Source: Verrucomicrobiota bacterium
GTDB lineage: Bacteria > Verrucomicrobiota > Verrucomicrobiae > Limisphaerales > UBA11358
Direction: 5' to 3'
Assembly: GCA_014860005.1 (NCBI GenBank)
Contig: JACZKP010000106.1
Location: forward strand, 1-61,768
Length of the DNA: 61,768 nucleotides
This document shows positions 1-8,604 of the stretch, one piece after another (position 1 is the stretch's first letter; every line of letters starts with the position of its first letter). The notes under the pieces were generated by a model. It saw only the letters and a list, made by a program, of their open reading frames with translations. It made no database searches and was not told the origin of the DNA. Made by a program: the position numbers and the translations under genes.

Positions 1-137
1 CCAACTGACGCCGCACAACTGGCAGAAGGCGCGCCAGTCCTCCCTCCAAGTAGCCGCCTGATTTTCCTTCGTGGCCGAGTCCACCGGCCATCCTATCACG
101 CTCTTCTCCGCAGAACAGGAGGACGGCCTATAGTCGG

Positions 138-470
138 TTACGTTGGGAACTCGATACGCGCGGCATATTCGAACAACGACTTGCTTTCGTCTCCGTGTTC
201 AGTCCAATGCTTCTGCGCCAGAGTTCGGCAGTATTCAGCAACGCTCGACTCCCCACCCGGCTGTGCAATGAGTTTGCAAAGGAGATCATATTGCTTCGCA
301 CGTGAAAACCCCAACAACGCGCCCTTGTGAAAGGACGATATGCTGGCAATGACAACACTGAGGGCGGGCACGTTGTAGCCTCCAAAGAAGCGCTTCTGCG
401 CCACTGGACCGATTGTGTCCATCGCGAAACTTGAACCGAGTTGAGTTCTCTCGCTCATGCGCAAAGACAT
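138..470 (-). CDS. Hypothetical protein, 110 aa
   Basis: This is a 110-residue open frame with an ATG start; a second in-frame ATG four codons later could also serve. I recognise no family. The product has no clear signal peptide or membrane segment and looks like a small soluble protein, with several Cys and His residues in its second half. It points away from the aldehyde dehydrogenase fragment that begins near 558, so it is outside the accessory block bounded by the two fragments. It may be a genuine small gene or a chance frame in decayed DNA; codon use is plausible but there is no homology support. Confidence 0.4.
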   Translation of the reverse strand: MSLRMSERTQLGSSFAMDTIGPVAQKRFFGGYNVPALSVVIASISSFHKGALLGFSRAKQYDLLCKLIAQPGGESSVAEYCRTLAQKHWTEHGDESKSLFEYAARIEFPT

Positions 471-557
471 TGAACTTCAGATTGGCGTCGCATCACAACA
501 TTTGAATTGTTGACGCAAGGTCAACCGAGTTGACTTGCAATCAAACTGCGCGTTGCC

Positions 558-705
558 GGCGAGGGGTTATTGGTTTCTGCCGGCATTTCTCACGGGCGTC
601 ACGCACGCGCATCGCGTGGCGTCGGAGGAAATTTTTGGACCGGTGTTGAGCGTGATGACGTTCCGCACGCCGGAGGAGGCGTTCGAGCGCGCGAACAGCA
701 TCCCG
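558..705 (+). pseudogene. Aldehyde dehydrogenase internal fragment (copy A)
   Basis: The frame encodes an internal part of a betaine-aldehyde-dehydrogenase-like ALDH, including the conserved run ASEEIFGPVLSVMTFRTPEE. Homology starts abruptly near 558 (RGYWFLPAF) and is lost after codon GCGAAC near 695-705, where the sequence continues as unrelated residues to a stop at 741. The last ~96 bases (609-704) are repeated almost exactly at 2089-2184, where the rest of the ALDH C-terminus follows. It therefore cannot be an active enzyme. It marks the left edge of an accessory block containing a toxin-antitoxin pair, a membrane protein and a phosphatase. Confidence 0.8.
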
Positions 706-750
706 AAAGCTCTACTTGAGCACCGCCAGTTGACGCGTTAATCTTTTCCC

Positions 751-966
751 ATGAGCACGGCGGAGAAAATCTTTCAGAAAGCGCAAGACTTGCCTGAACC
801 GGCGCAGGACAAACTACTGCACATCGCCGAGGAAATGGCGAGCCAGTATCCGCCCGCTGCTTCCAGCCCGCTGACGCTGCACGAGGCCGCAGAGTTGCGC
901 GGCAAGCTCGCCGCCTGGGAAGAAGACTGGAACGCGCCGGGCATGGAGGCTTATGACCGGCCTTAG
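751..966 (+). CDS. Antitoxin-like protein of a PemK/MazF-type module
   Basis: A 71-residue acidic protein whose 3' end overlaps the start of the downstream PemK-like toxin by 14 bases, the usual arrangement of a type II toxin-antitoxin operon with the antitoxin first. The N-terminal half is helical and rich in Glu and Gln (STAEKIFQKAQDLPEPAQDK), similar in style to short antitoxins of the DUF2281 kind that accompany PemK or PIN toxins; I infer this assignment from context and composition, not from a diagnostic motif. It would neutralise the toxin by direct binding and probably repress the operon. Confidence 0.65.
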   Translation: MSTAEKIFQKAQDLPEPAQDKLLHIAEEMASQYPPAASSPLTLHEAAELRGKLAAWEEDWNAPGMEAYDRP

Positions 967-1303
967 GCGCGGGGATGTCGTTCTCGTCCTGTTCCCGAAT
1001 TCCGATCTGGTGACATTCAAGCGCCGTCCGGCGTTGGTCGTGCAGGCGGACAACTTGAGCACCGGTCTTCCGCAAATCGTCATCGCGATGATCACGAGCA
1101 ATCTCGCCCGACGGGGCCATGCGAGTCGCGTGTTCATCGCACTGAATTCGTCGGCGGCAAAAGGCTCTGGCTTGCTCACCGATTCCATCATCATGACGGA
1201 CAATCTGGCGACGGCGCTGGACAAGGCGATTGTCAACAGGCTTGGTCAGTTGGGGGACATGAAGCCGGTGGACGCGGCGCTCCGCATGACGTTCGGTCTG
1301 TGA
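953..1303 (+). CDS. PemK/MazF-family mRNA interferase toxin
   Basis: A 116-residue protein with the PemK/MazF fold signature at its N-terminus: a GDVVLVLFP strand followed by KRRPALVVQAD, matching the conserved pattern of the family (RGDIVLV.FPF ... KRRPALVV). The length is typical. Members are sequence-specific endoribonucleases that cleave mRNA and slow growth when the antitoxin is lost. The start overlaps the preceding antitoxin-like gene, indicating translational coupling. The pair belongs to the small accessory block bounded by aldehyde dehydrogenase fragments, consistent with mobile cargo. The precise RNA target cannot be read from the sequence. Confidence 0.85.
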   Translation: MTGLRRGDVVLVLFPNSDLVTFKRRPALVVQADNLSTGLPQIVIAMITSNLARRGHASRVFIALNSSAAKGSGLLTDSIIMTDNLATALDKAIVNRLGQLGDMKPVDAALRMTFGL

Positions 1304-1397
1304 GCATCGCCGGCGTTACGCCTATCAGTGGGTCGGTCCATTTTTGAACGCGCTGGCGGCGTTCCGAAAATTCCATTAAGCTTGCCGCAGAATTTTC

Positions 1398-1598
1398 ATG
1401 CAGAAACTGGCTGGCATTGTTTGTGTGGTAGCGGGCGTGTTGCTCGTGGTGGCCGGATACGACTCCGCCCACGAAATCGGCGCGAAGTTGCAGCATGTTT
1501 TCACCGGGGCCGTCCCGGAGAGAGCGCGGTATCTGATCATTGGCGGCGGCGCGCTGTTTTTAGCCGGCGTGCTTCAGATTTACCTGGCCAGGAAATAA
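1398..1598 (+). CDS. DUF3185-family small membrane protein
   Basis: A 66-residue protein with two hydrophobic segments (about residues 3-21 and 45-62) separated by a short polar loop containing FTGAVPERA. This pattern, including the glycine-rich first helix, FTG in the loop and LIIGG before the second helix, fits DUF3185, a family of unknown function in the cytoplasmic membrane. It is co-directional with the toxin-antitoxin genes and the phosphatase that follows. Nothing in the sequence indicates its job. Confidence 0.7.
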   Translation: MQKLAGIVCVVAGVLLVVAGYDSAHEIGAKLQHVFTGAVPERARYLIIGGGALFLAGVLQIYLARK

Positions 1599-1617
1599 TC
1601 ATCACGTGTTGCCCGGC

Positions 1618-2079
1618 ATGAACTCATTCGAGCACATCCGCAATTTCCTGCGCATTGATGACCGGCTGACCACGAGCGGCATGCCGCAGCCGGACGATTT
1701 CGCCGCACTCCGCCAGGCAGGTTTCGAGGTGGTCATCAATCTCGCGTTGCCCACGTCCGACAACGCGCTCCCGAACGAGGGCGAACTGGTTTCCGCCCAA
1801 GGCATGACCTACATCCACATCCCGGTGAAGTTCGACGCGCCGCAGCCGACGGACTTCGAGCGGTTCACGCGCATGATGGATGCGTGCGCGGGACAGAAGG
1901 TATTCGTGCATTGCGCGGCGAACATGCGCGTCTCGGCCTTCGTTTTCCTACATCGCCTGCGTCAGGGCGTGGACCGAACCACGGCGGAAAATGATCTGAC
2001 GAAGATCTGGCAGCCGGACGGCGTGTGGTGGGAGTTTGTGAACGCGCGGCTGGCGGAGATGAAGCAATCGCAATTGTGA
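1618..2079 (+). CDS. Atypical dual-specificity/tyrosine phosphatase-like protein (DUF442/BLH type)
   Basis: A 153-residue protein. The ATG at 1618 is preferred over an upstream GTG at 1606. The N-terminus has the motif DDRLTTSGMPQPDDFAALRQ that opens the DUF442 / beta-lactamase-hydrolase-like phosphatase family. The phosphate-binding loop is VHCAANMRVS, a CX4R variant in place of the CX5R loop of classical tyrosine phosphatases; CX4R is common in this subfamily, so the enzyme may be active. The substrate is unknown. It is the last gene before the second aldehyde dehydrogenase fragment and so is part of the small accessory block. Confidence 0.8.
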   Translation: MNSFEHIRNFLRIDDRLTTSGMPQPDDFAALRQAGFEVVINLALPTSDNALPNEGELVSAQGMTYIHIPVKFDAPQPTDFERFTRMMDACAGQKVFVHCAANMRVSAFVFLHRLRQGVDRTTAENDLTKIWQPDGVWWEFVNARLAEMKQSQL

Positions 2080-2088
2080 TTTTGATGT

Positions 2089-2383
2089 GCATCGCGTGGC
2101 GTCGGAGGAAATTGTCGGGCCGGTGTTGAGTGTGATGACGTTCCGCACGCCGGAGGAGGCGTTCGAGCGCGCGAACAACATTCCCTACGGCCTGAGCGCG
2201 GGCGTGAGGAAGGACACGGGCAGCAAGATTTTCAAGATGGTCAACAAACTGCGCGCCGGTGTCGTCTGGGCGAACACCTACAACAAGTTCGACCCAACGA
2301 GTCCGTTCGGCGGTTACAAGGAGAGCGGCTTCGGTCGCGAAGGCGGATTGCAGGGGCTGGCGGCGTATTGTCGGCTTGACTGA
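2089..2383 (+). pseudogene. Aldehyde dehydrogenase C-terminal fragment (copy B)
   Basis: The reading frame encodes the last ~98 residues of a betaine-aldehyde-dehydrogenase-like enzyme, ending normally with GFGREGGLQGLAAYCRLD. The beginning repeats bases 609-704 with only about five differences over 96 positions, so this coding segment is present twice in direct orientation on either side of the 1.4-kb accessory block. The catalytic Cys region and NAD-binding domain are absent from the window, so the fragment is non-functional. The arrangement resembles a gene interrupted by inserted DNA with a long target duplication. Confidence 0.85.
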
Positions 2384-2892
2384 TGCAGAAGGAACGCGAA
2401 CGCTGGCACGAATCCTATGGCAAGCATCCTCAAGGAATACATTTCAAGAAAACTTGGGCTTTTGGATTTGCAGAATGAGCTCCAAAAAGTCAGCGACCTC
2501 CGGCAAAGCCGGAGGCTTGCCTGAGGTGGAGCGGCCCAAGGCCGCTTGGCCCTGCGGGCGATCGTTCGGCGCCTTTCCGCAATCCGCGGGTCGTCGGCTC
2601 TCGTTCGCGCGCACGCAAACCGCTTCCGCACCGTGCCTCCATGCGCACCTTCGGTGCTCCAACCAAAGGACTCACCACGACTTTTTCGCGACCTCATCTC
2701 CTCGGCTTCACTCCAGCTTCCGCAGCATTTCCTCTCCACCCACATTCCCGGAACTGTCAAACTTCGGGAGTCTCTCCGGCAGAGCCGGAGGATTTCCCAA
2801 GGATTAAGGATTGTGTCAAGATGCACCCTTCTCCAAACATCCGCAGTTTCTTGAATTGACATCCGACCTCCGCCGTCAGAAGCATATCTGAT
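2384..2892. other. Intergenic stretch with two related hairpins
   Basis: No convincing gene is seen. Two short perfect hairpins of one family occur: 2497-2515 (stem CCTCCGGC, loop AAA) and 2774-2790 (stem CTCCGGC, loop AGA). GC-rich text between them can be translated in several frames but resembles no protein. A 24-codon frame at 2383-2457 is too short to support. Confidence 0.5.
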
Positions 2893-4257
2893 ATGAAAGA
2901 ACCATCAAATCACCTCACTTCACGTCGCGAATTCATCAAGCACACCGGCCAGCTTGCCGCCGTCTCGGCCCTGGCCGGCGTGGCCATCCCGCACGTTCAC
3001 GCGGCGGGCAGCGACACCATTCAAGTAGCTTTGATCGGTTGCGGCGGGCGGGGCACCGGCGCCGCGGCCAATGCGCTCTCCACGAAGGGTGGTCCCATCA
3101 AGCTCGTGGCCATGGCCGAAGTGTTTGAGGGCAAACTGCGGCGGAGCTACGAGGCTTTGATGAAAGATTACTCGGCGCAGGTGGATGTGCCGCGGGATCG
3201 CATGTTTCTGGACTTCGACGGGTACAAAAAGGCCATGGATTGCCTCAAGCCGGGTGACCTTGCCATATTCGCCACACCACCGGCATTTCGGTGGGTTCAC
3301 TTCGATTACGCCATCCAGAAGGGGTTGAACGTTTTCATGGAGAAGCCGATCACGGTGGACGGTCCGACGACGCGGAAGCTCTTGAAGCTGGCCGAGGAAT
3401 CCGAGAAGAAGAACCTCAAGGTTGGGGTTGGCTTGATGGTGCGGCACTGCAAGGCGCGTCTGGAACTGCTGGAGCGAATCAAAGCGGGCGAGATTGGTGA
3501 CATCTCGATGCTGCGGGCGTATCGCTTGGGCGGGCCAGCCGGCAATGCGGGTCCGCGGCCGGCCAATTTGAGTGAGTTGCTCTACCAGGTGCAACGTTTC
3601 CATGGCTTCATGTGGGCCAGCGGAGGATTGTTCAGCGACTATAATATTCACCAGATTGATGAGTGCTGCTGGATGAAGGGGGCATGGCCGGTCAAGGCTC
3701 ACGCTACGGGCGGGCGGCATTTCCGCGGGGAATCATTCGACCAGAACTACGACAACTACTCGGTGGAGTACACTTATCCGGACGGCACCAAGCTGTTCTT
3801 CATCGGTCGCAGCCAGGCGGGCTGTCACGATGAGTTTGCCAGTTACGCGCACGGGCACAAGGGCGTGGGCGTCATTTCAACCTGGGTGCATACGCCGGGT
3901 CGCTGTCGGACTTACCGGGGACACAACCTGACGCGGGAGAACCTGATCTGGTCATTCCCTCAACCCGAACCCAATCCCTATCAACTCGAATTCGATGATC
4001 TCATCCAGGCCATCCGGCGCAATGAACCGTACAACGAAGCCAAGCGCGGCGCCATTGCCAGCCTCGTGACTTCGATGGGGCGCATGGCGGCGCATACCGG
4101 GCAGGTCGTTTCGTATGAGGACATCCTCAATAGCGAACACGAATTCGCGCCGGACGTGGACAAACTGACCATGAATTCCCCCGCGCCGCTGCAACTGGGG
4201 GCGGACGGCAAGTATCCCCAGCCCGAGCCGGGCATGAAGAAGCAGCGGGAGTACTGA
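2893..4257 (+). CDS. Tat-exported Gfo/Idh/MocA-family oxidoreductase
   Basis: A 454-residue NAD(P)-dependent sugar or polyol dehydrogenase-like protein. It starts with a twin-arginine signal (SRREFIKHTG, Arg11-Arg12, then a hydrophobic stretch ending near AGS). The Rossmann nucleotide loop follows (IGCGGRGTG, about residues 48-54) and the family motif EKP is at 150-152. The C-terminal half has the usual Gfo/Idh/MocA beta-sheet domain. Such Tat-exported members are numerous in Verrucomicrobiota and Planctomycetota and act on sugars outside the cytoplasmic membrane; substrate unknown. A strong hairpin follows the stop, and xylulokinase converges from the other side. Confidence 0.9.
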   Translation: MKEPSNHLTSRREFIKHTGQLAAVSALAGVAIPHVHAAGSDTIQVALIGCGGRGTGAAANALSTKGGPIKLVAMAEVFEGKLRRSYEALMKDYSAQVDVPRDRMFLDFDGYKKAMDCLKPGDLAIFATPPAFRWVHFDYAIQKGLNVFMEKPITVDGPTTRKLLKLAEESEKKNLKVGVGLMVRHCKARLELLERIKAGEIGDISMLRAYRLGGPAGNAGPRPANLSELLYQVQRFHGFMWASGGLFSDYNIHQIDECCWMKGAWPVKAHATGGRHFRGESFDQNYDNYSVEYTYPDGTKLFFIGRSQAGCHDEFASYAHGHKGVGVISTWVHTPGRCRTYRGHNLTRENLIWSFPQPEPNPYQLEFDDLIQAIRRNEPYNEAKRGAIASLVTSMGRMAAHTGQVVSYEDILNSEHEFAPDVDKLTMNSPAPLQLGADGKYPQPEPGMKKQREY

Positions 4258-4280
4258 GTTGATCAAAACCTGACTTGTGC

Positions 4281-4306
4281 GGGGCAAGCTGTTGAAAGCT
4301 TGCCCC
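4281..4306. terminator. Bidirectional terminator-like hairpin
   Basis: A perfect 10-bp stem (GGGGCAAGCT paired with AGCTTGCCCC) with the loop GTTGAA lies between the convergent oxidoreductase and xylulokinase genes. There is no long T-run on either side, so it may act as a weak or factor-assisted terminator or simply protect the mRNA 3' ends. Confidence 0.65.
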
Positions 4307-4360
4307 GTCGCATCTTGTTGAGCGGAATTCTCCTGAGCAATAGGGTGGAGCTTTGCAGCC

Positions 4361-5887
4361 TTACCGTAGGACAAACTCCCGATGCTTCGCGAACACGCCG
4401 CGCAACGTCTGCGACAACTCATCCTGCAACGCCTGCAACTCGCGATAAACCTTCACCGTCGCCGCAGCGGGTTCCGCCGTTTCATCGCGATTCAATTCCA
4501 CAAAGCGATCGCTGATCTCCGCGATGGAAATCTTCTCGCCCTGCTGCAAGCGCCAGCACCATAGCGCCTGCAAGGCCGCGCCGTAAGCCGCGCCTTCGCC
4601 CACTTTGAGGGTCACGACTTCCGCGTCAAACACATCGGCCATGATCTGGCGCCAGACCTTGGACTTCGCGCCGCCGCCGGTTGCGCGAATTTGCGTCGGC
4701 TTCACCCCGAGTTCCGCCAGCCGGCGCAGGCCGTAATTCATGCCGAGCGTCACCCCTTCCATCGCAGCGCGGGCGAAATGCCCGGCCTCAAATGTCTTTT
4801 GATTCACCCCAAACCACACACCCGTGCCGTCGGGCATGTTTGGCGTCCGCTCGCCCTCGAAATAGGGCAACAGCAACAAGCCGTTGGCGCCGGCGGGAAT
4901 TCGCGCGGACTCCGCCGCGTAGCGTTCGTGCGACCAGCCGAAATCCAGCCGCACCATTTCGGTCGCCACGGTCACGTTCATGGTGCAGAGCAGCGGCAGC
5001 CAGCGATTGGTTGAATCGCAGAACGCCGCGATCCCGCCCTGCGGATCCACGACCGGTTTTTCCGCGCAGGCGTAAATCGTGCCGCTCGTCCCGAAGCTGG
5101 CGGTAATGACGCCGGCGCGCGTGTTGCCCGTGCCGATGGCGCCCATCATGTTGTCGCCGCCGCCGGCACTCACGAGCACCCCGGGATTAAGGCCCAGTTG
5201 TTTGGCGGTGGCTGACTGCAACTGGCCGGCGGGCTGATCACTCGAAATCAAGGGCGGCAACTTGTTGCCCAACCCAGGATCAATGGCGTCGAGCACGGAC
5301 CTGGCCCACTTTCGTTTGCGCACATCGAGCAACGCCGTGCCGCTGGCGTCGCCGTATTCCATGACCTTCTCGCCCGTGAGCCAGAAGTTGAGATAGTCGT
5401 GCGGCAACAACACGGTGGCCAGCCGGGCGTAGTTCTTTGGTTCGTGCTTTTTGAGCCAGAGAATTTTTGAGGCGGTGAATCCGGGCAACACCGCGTTGCC
5501 CAGCGCCTTGATTGTTTTCTTCAGCCCGCCGAGCTTCTCCATGATCTCCCCGCACTCGGCGGCGGTCGTGGTGTCGCACCAGAGCTTGGCCGGACGGATC
5601 ACTTCGCCGTCCTTGTCGAGCGGCACAAAGCCGTGTTGCTGTCCGCTGACGCCGATGGCTTGAACATCCGCCGCCACGGCTTTGGCCTGACGCAGTGCCT
5701 GACGAATCGCCGCCGCCGTGGCATCGCGCCAGATGTGGGGATGCTGCTCCTTCGCTCCGGGCGGAAGATTGGAAATCAGGTCGTAGGACTGCGCGCCCGT
5801 ACCCACCACTTTGCCGTCCCGTGCGTCCACCGCCAGGACCTTGGTGGATTGCGTGCCGCTATCAATGCCGAGGATAAGATTTCGCAT
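4361..5887 (-). CDS. xylB: Xylulokinase (FGGY family)
   Basis: The ATG at 5887 (MRNLILGIDSGTQSTK) is chosen because it begins right at the first strand of the FGGY fold; an upstream in-frame extension of 23 residues lacks homology. The 508-residue length is normal. The phosphate-binding loop DSGTQSTK, the substrate region VSGQQHGFVPLD, and the C-terminal ATGGGAKSKVWRQIMADVF with the adenine-binding pattern all fit xylulokinase. The enzyme phosphorylates D-xylulose to xylulose 5-phosphate in the cytoplasm. It converges on a sugar oxidoreductase. FGGY kinases are hard to separate by sequence alone, so another ketose or polyol substrate is possible. Confidence 0.85.
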   Translation of the reverse strand: MRNLILGIDSGTQSTKVLAVDARDGKVVGTGAQSYDLISNLPPGAKEQHPHIWRDATAAAIRQALRQAKAVAADVQAIGVSGQQHGFVPLDKDGEVIRPAKLWCDTTTAAECGEIMEKLGGLKKTIKALGNAVLPGFTASKILWLKKHEPKNYARLATVLLPHDYLNFWLTGEKVMEYGDASGTALLDVRKRKWARSVLDAIDPGLGNKLPPLISSDQPAGQLQSATAKQLGLNPGVLVSAGGGDNMMGAIGTGNTRAGVITASFGTSGTIYACAEKPVVDPQGGIAAFCDSTNRWLPLLCTMNVTVATEMVRLDFGWSHERYAAESARIPAGANGLLLLPYFEGERTPNMPDGTGVWFGVNQKTFEAGHFARAAMEGVTLGMNYGLRRLAELGVKPTQIRATGGGAKSKVWRQIMADVFDAEVVTLKVGEGAAYGAALQALWCWRLQQGEKISIAEISDRFVELNRDETAEPAAATVKVYRELQALQDELSQTLRGVFAKHREFVLR

Positions 5888-5956
5888 GGCCCAGATTGTT
5901 AATCTGGTCACCGGCAGTTGAACACCAAAAAGTTTGCGCCGTGAAGAATGGCGCAA

Positions 5957-8281
5957 TCACCCCGCTGCCGCCGGGCGTTCCGGCCAGATCAGCCGATAAT
6001 CATCCGGCGCCGCGGCGATGTCCGCGGCGACCCGAAACTGGAGGTTCTCCACGATGTAAGGTTTCTCGCGCGGCGTGATCCATTGCTTGAACGCCGGTTT
6101 CACCACGAAGACAAATTCATCGTTGCGGTACTGGGCCATCCCCAGCAGGGCGCTGGCCCGGTATTCCTCGGCTTCGGCGCGCATGGTTGGTTGCATCACG
6201 CATTTGTCCAGCCCCCACTCGATGTGCGTGCCGTTGCAGGCGTAAACCAGGACCACCTTCTGCTCCTTGATGTGGCTGAGATAAAATCCGTAGAAATCTT
6301 CGCCGCGCAACTCCATGAGGCTGCTGATTTCGGTCCGCTCAAAATTGAGGACTTCGAAGCGCCGGTTATCAAAGACGCACGGCAAACTGAGATAAACCTC
6401 TTGCGCCGGAATTCCCAGCCACGTTTCCAATCGCCGGAACACCTCCAGGTTCACACGCACGGCATCCGTTTCCTGGAACAGCGCCACGATGGCAGGGTCA
6501 AGTTCAGGCTTGGCGGCCACTACCGCAGGAGTCTCAAGCTTTACGGGGCGCGACCCCGGTGACGGCAATTTCGTTGCCGGGGAGCGTTCCGGTGGTGGCC
6601 GTTCGGGTGAGTGAAGGTCGGGATCTGGTTCCGTGGCGGGCGGTACGTCGCTCGCGGGTAATGAGGCCGCGGCCACCGTTGCTCGGTGGACCTCGACTCG
6701 CGGTGCGGCCGGTTTCAGCACGCTCGTCAGCAGCCGGCTGGCGGCGCGCAATTCCTCATCGGAACTTGTCGGATCAAGCGTGAGGGTTTCCTCCTGATGG
6801 GTCGAACGGTAATGCACGCTCAACTTTCGGTGGTCCAGCGAAAGATGCACCTCCAAATTCGGAAGAAAGATGCCCGAGTGCTGCAGCTCGACAACATTGT
6901 GATGGGTGAACGCTTTGGTGGGCAGCGTTTCCCCTCCGCTCGTGACGCACTCCAGCCAGAGCAACGATTTATCTGTCAGACTCCGCACCACGCGGATTTC
7001 GGCAATCTCCCCCTGATCGCCGCTGGCCGACTGCTGCGCAGACGAACCGGCGCCGCCCGCACTTCGGCGAATCATTGAGTGATTGAGAACGTGCTGAAGT
7101 TGCGGGGCCGTGGTCCGCATCAGGTTCACATCCGGCAGTTCCGGGATTTTCTCCTCGCCCATGTCCGGACGACGCCGACGGATCACGAGGTTGGGCGGCA
7201 GCAGCCGCAGTTGAATGCCCGGTTGGATCAAATCGCACTTCGCCGGGTCCTGCAAAATATCCAGGTGTTCCTGCGAGAGATGCCCCTTGACCACCAGCGG
7301 TATGCCGGCGCGCTGAATCGTGAAGTGAATATCAAATCCCGTGCTGGCGGCGGTGTTTTCCTTGATTTCGATGGCCACCGCCTTGCGCCGCGCACTGACC
7401 GCGTACCGGCTGTTGAGCGCGGCTTCCAGTTGTTTGGCGCCCATCTCGCTGCACTCGTAACGGATGCCGTCAATCTCAATGGCCCGCTGCATCGGGTCCA
7501 CGTGGTAGTTGCCCGGCGTGCGGATGAGGCCGCTGCTGATCAGGGTCGGGAAGCCGCGCAACCCGCGCTCCTCGCGGTCGAGGCCGTGACCCCACTCGAT
7601 GATCATGTGGCCCCAGTGATCGAGTTTCACCTTGAAGTGGGGTTTGTCGGAATGTGGCGTGACAGCAGCCTGCGAAAGTGAGGGCGTCGGTGGCTTGTGC
7701 GTGAGCACCGGCGTTTGCTGCTTGTTGATCTGACTTTCCAGTTTGGCCGGTCCGGTCGGATCGGTGATGCTGATTTTCTCCGTGTTGATCTCAACACTGC
7801 CGTCCGGGAAGATGTTGAGGCTTTGCGGCGCCTCGATCAATCCGCGCGTGACCCACTTGAAGTGATCCAGTTGCATCCAGGATTTCCCGTGGTCCAGGGA
7901 TATGGTTTCCTGTTCCATGCTGAGCGTGAAGACTCCGGATTCTTTGTCGTCATGATGTCTCACCCCGACCCTGATCCGTCTCTCTTCGTGTCCAGTGCCA
8001 CCGGTCGTCAATCCCGCGAGCAACAAAACGGCTATGACGCCGGGAAGAACACCGCTCATGGGCAGCAAGCCAGCAAGCCACAGGCCGCCGCCAAGAACCA
8101 CGGCAGCCATTGACAGGCCCAGCCACCGCCGGGTGAACCCCGGCAGCGCCGTGGTTTCAGGGTGTTTGGGGCTGATTCGCGCGGAAGGTTGGGGTGGATT
8201 GCCGCGGTTTTGCGTGCGCCAGTTTCCCCTTGTGACACATGCCGGACCGCGGCCAGTTTTGTGCAGGCTGTTCGGTTTCAT
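5957..8281 (-). CDS. Large membrane-anchored protein of unknown function
   Basis: A 774-residue protein using the ATG at 8281; a TTG start 16 codons upstream is less likely. The N-terminal ~50 residues are polar and basic, followed by two adjacent hydrophobic segments (GLSMAAVVLGGGLWLAGLL and GVLPGVIAVLLLAGL) and then a long soluble part. That part has several beta-rich modules with repeated patterns of the type SLDHRKLSVHYRS / SLDHGKSWMQLDH, then a Pro/Ser/Glu-rich linker near residues 540-590, and a final compact domain. I recognise no family. It lies 69 bases upstream of xylB in the same direction, but a functional link is not evident. Confidence 0.65.
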   Translation of the reverse strand: MKPNSLHKTGRGPACVTRGNWRTQNRGNPPQPSARISPKHPETTALPGFTRRWLGLSMAAVVLGGGLWLAGLLPMSGVLPGVIAVLLLAGLTTGGTGHEERRIRVGVRHHDDKESGVFTLSMEQETISLDHGKSWMQLDHFKWVTRGLIEAPQSLNIFPDGSVEINTEKISITDPTGPAKLESQINKQQTPVLTHKPPTPSLSQAAVTPHSDKPHFKVKLDHWGHMIIEWGHGLDREERGLRGFPTLISSGLIRTPGNYHVDPMQRAIEIDGIRYECSEMGAKQLEAALNSRYAVSARRKAVAIEIKENTAASTGFDIHFTIQRAGIPLVVKGHLSQEHLDILQDPAKCDLIQPGIQLRLLPPNLVIRRRRPDMGEEKIPELPDVNLMRTTAPQLQHVLNHSMIRRSAGGAGSSAQQSASGDQGEIAEIRVVRSLTDKSLLWLECVTSGGETLPTKAFTHHNVVELQHSGIFLPNLEVHLSLDHRKLSVHYRSTHQEETLTLDPTSSDEELRAASRLLTSVLKPAAPRVEVHRATVAAASLPASDVPPATEPDPDLHSPERPPPERSPATKLPSPGSRPVKLETPAVVAAKPELDPAIVALFQETDAVRVNLEVFRRLETWLGIPAQEVYLSLPCVFDNRRFEVLNFERTEISSLMELRGEDFYGFYLSHIKEQKVVLVYACNGTHIEWGLDKCVMQPTMRAEAEEYRASALLGMAQYRNDEFVFVVKPAFKQWITPREKPYIVENLQFRVAADIAAAPDDYRLIWPERPAAAG

Positions 8282-8604
8282 AGGAGGTACCGCTATTGGT
8301 TGTCCGAACCCACGGATTAATGTCGTCAACTTGAACCCCGAATCAAGCCAGGATCAAGCGTGAAAAACAATTCTTTGCCAGTCTCGGAGAAACAGCAGGG
8401 GGTTCTCAAACGCGCACCTGGAACGATTGCCCGACCGCAACCCAGTCGGCCATACATTTTCCTTTCAGTTACTCAAGGGACTGTGCTAAACACCACGACC
8501 ACAAGCCAAACCCCTCGGTTGCGGTCGCTGGTAGTGCATGACGTGACAATGCGCGCTGAGGCTGACATTCAACTTTGTGAGGGGCCGCGCTTGAGGTGCG
8601 TGCC

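Noticed and set aside
1..137. Possible C-terminus of a gene entering from the left (frame ending at TGA 59-61)
   Set aside because: Only 19 codons are visible and no family is recognisable.
2259..2862. Overlapping 180-codon frames on both strands
   Set aside because: They are GC-driven, resemble no protein and run through short hairpins.
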